This document shows, piece after piece, positions 5,784-6,279 of a stretch of 6,279 nucleotides of DNA (positions within the stretch are counted from its first letter, which is position 1; each line of letters begins with the position of its first letter). Location: contig JAULYI010000078.1 in NCBI GenBank assembly GCA_032117915.1, positions 1-6,279 on the forward strand, written 5' to 3'. A program made the position numbers and the translations under genes. The DNA is from ZLKRG46 sp032117915. Its GTDB lineage: Bacteria > Bacteroidota > Ignavibacteria > Kapaibacteriales > Kapaibacteriaceae. The notes beneath the pieces were generated by a model, which saw only the letters and a list, made by a program, of their open reading frames with translations, was not told the origin of the DNA and ran no database searches.

Positions 5784-6279
5784 CGATCCTCATTCCACAC
5801 CCTTGACGAAGCACCGCGCTTATCGCGAGCCGTCAACCGAAAGACAAGTGGTTTCGAAGGATCCTTCGGCGTAACGATAAATTGCTCGATCCACGTTACG
5901 GTCGGCCGCTGATTAGGCGATGCGGCGGCAAGATTACCGTAGAGTTTCTGTACCGAACCCACATTGCCCTCGATGACCTGCAGATCCGGTCGGTTGTCAC
6001 GCCCCCCATGGAAGCGAACCACGACCAGCTTCTTGCCGCCGTCGGCATACGGTCGGACGTCAACAACCTCGGGTGGGTCGTAGTTACTGATCCGGACGGC
6101 ATCCTGTGAAACACGCTGCTGGTCGATGTATCGCTCGACGTACAATGTTTTACCCGTATCGCTCAACACGGGTGTGAACTTCATGATATCGGCATTCGTC
6201 GGCTGTACACGCCAGATCTGTCCATCTCGAACGGCAGCACGGACGTCGCTACCGGGCAGATCCGGCAGACGCGTCGAGA
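5780..6279 (-). CDS. Unrecognised protein, C-terminal 165 residues (5' end outside window)
   Basis: I do not recognise this protein. The frame is open from the right edge to TGA at 5782-5780. The ATG at 6184 is most likely internal, because the frame continues upstream without a stop for 31 more codons and those residues (such as GQIWRVQPTNAD) look like ordinary coding sequence. The visible part has no cysteine and no long hydrophobic segment. It is rich in alternating hydrophobic stretches that suggest beta strands (LYVERYI, KKLVVVRFHG, TVTWIEQFIV, PLVFRLTARD), with Pro/Asp/Gly turns. This would suit the end of a secreted or periplasmic beta-sandwich protein, but that is inference from composition. 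Codon use resembles the neighbouring genes. It faces mltG tail-to-tail with directly abutting stop codons, so neighbourhood gives no functional link. Confidence 0.75.
   Translation of the reverse strand, partial: STRLPDLPGSDVRAAVRDGQIWRVQPTNADIMKFTPVLSDTGKTLYVERYIDQQRVSQDAVRISNYDPPEVVDVRPYADGGKKLVVVRFHGGRDNRPDLQVIEGNVGSVQKLYGNLAAASPNQRPTVTWIEQFIVTPKDPSKPLVFRLTARDKRGASSRVWNEDR
5855..5868. repeat. Perfect 14-bp palindrome inside the 3' part of the unrecognised gene
   Basis: CGAAGGATCCTTCG is self-complementary with no loop. On the minus strand it falls in codons for PKDPSK about 25 codons before the stop of the leftward gene. It could be a chance consequence of GC-rich coding sequence or a protein-binding site; without a loop it would make a poor RNA hairpin. 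Confidence 0.6.

Overview
The window is a gene-dense, GC-rich bacterial chromosome segment (mid-to-upper 50s % GC by eye). It holds four complete-looking genes plus sdhC, and one partial gene at each end. The succinate dehydrogenase/fumarate reductase genes closely resemble the Bacteroidota/Chlorobiota version: B-type, gene order C-A-B, and an A subunit with a characteristic SPRRAHSIAAQGG flavinylation segment. Shine-Dalgarno signals are weak in several places and one candidate promoter fits the Bacteroidota TAnnTTTG form. A GC-rich member of the Bacteroidota/Chlorobiota lineage (for example Ignavibacteria or Kapabacteria) is my best guess; the sequence alone does not settle it.

Layout. Positions 1-326 (+) are the C-terminal part of pyridoxine 5'-phosphate synthase (pdxJ). 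It runs tail-to-tail, with 5 bases between stop codons, into a leftward operon sdhC-sdhA-sdhB (3725 down to 332) encoding a complete respiratory complex II: a di-haem membrane anchor, a flavoprotein and an iron-sulfur protein. A 144-base divergent intergenic region (3726-3869) carries a candidate promoter for sdh and a 6-bp dyad that could be an operator. Rightward from it run an ABC transporter ATPase gene (3870-4763) and mltG (4760-5779), which encodes a septum-site peptidoglycan lytic transglycosylase; the two overlap by ATGA. mltG ends exactly where a leftward, unrecognised gene ends (5780-6279, 5' end outside the window): the two stop codons abut as TGA|TCA.

How the genes work together. 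SdhC, SdhA and SdhB form one membrane enzyme that exchanges electrons between succinate/fumarate and the quinone pool, and translational coupling (TAATG) helps hold A:B stoichiometry. The ABC ATPase and MltG are translationally coupled but have no obvious shared pathway. The ATPase belongs to a class that normally has its permease next door, and none is present here. PdxJ makes the B6 vitamer and is only positionally associated.

I saw no tRNA, rRNA, CRISPR, insertion sequence or clear rho-independent terminator. I found no strong evidence for an undescribed system. The points most worth a second look are the permease-less ATPase-mltG pair, a perfect 11-bp inverted repeat built from two GCGATCGC octamers inside the ATPase gene, and the operator-like dyad upstream of sdhC.
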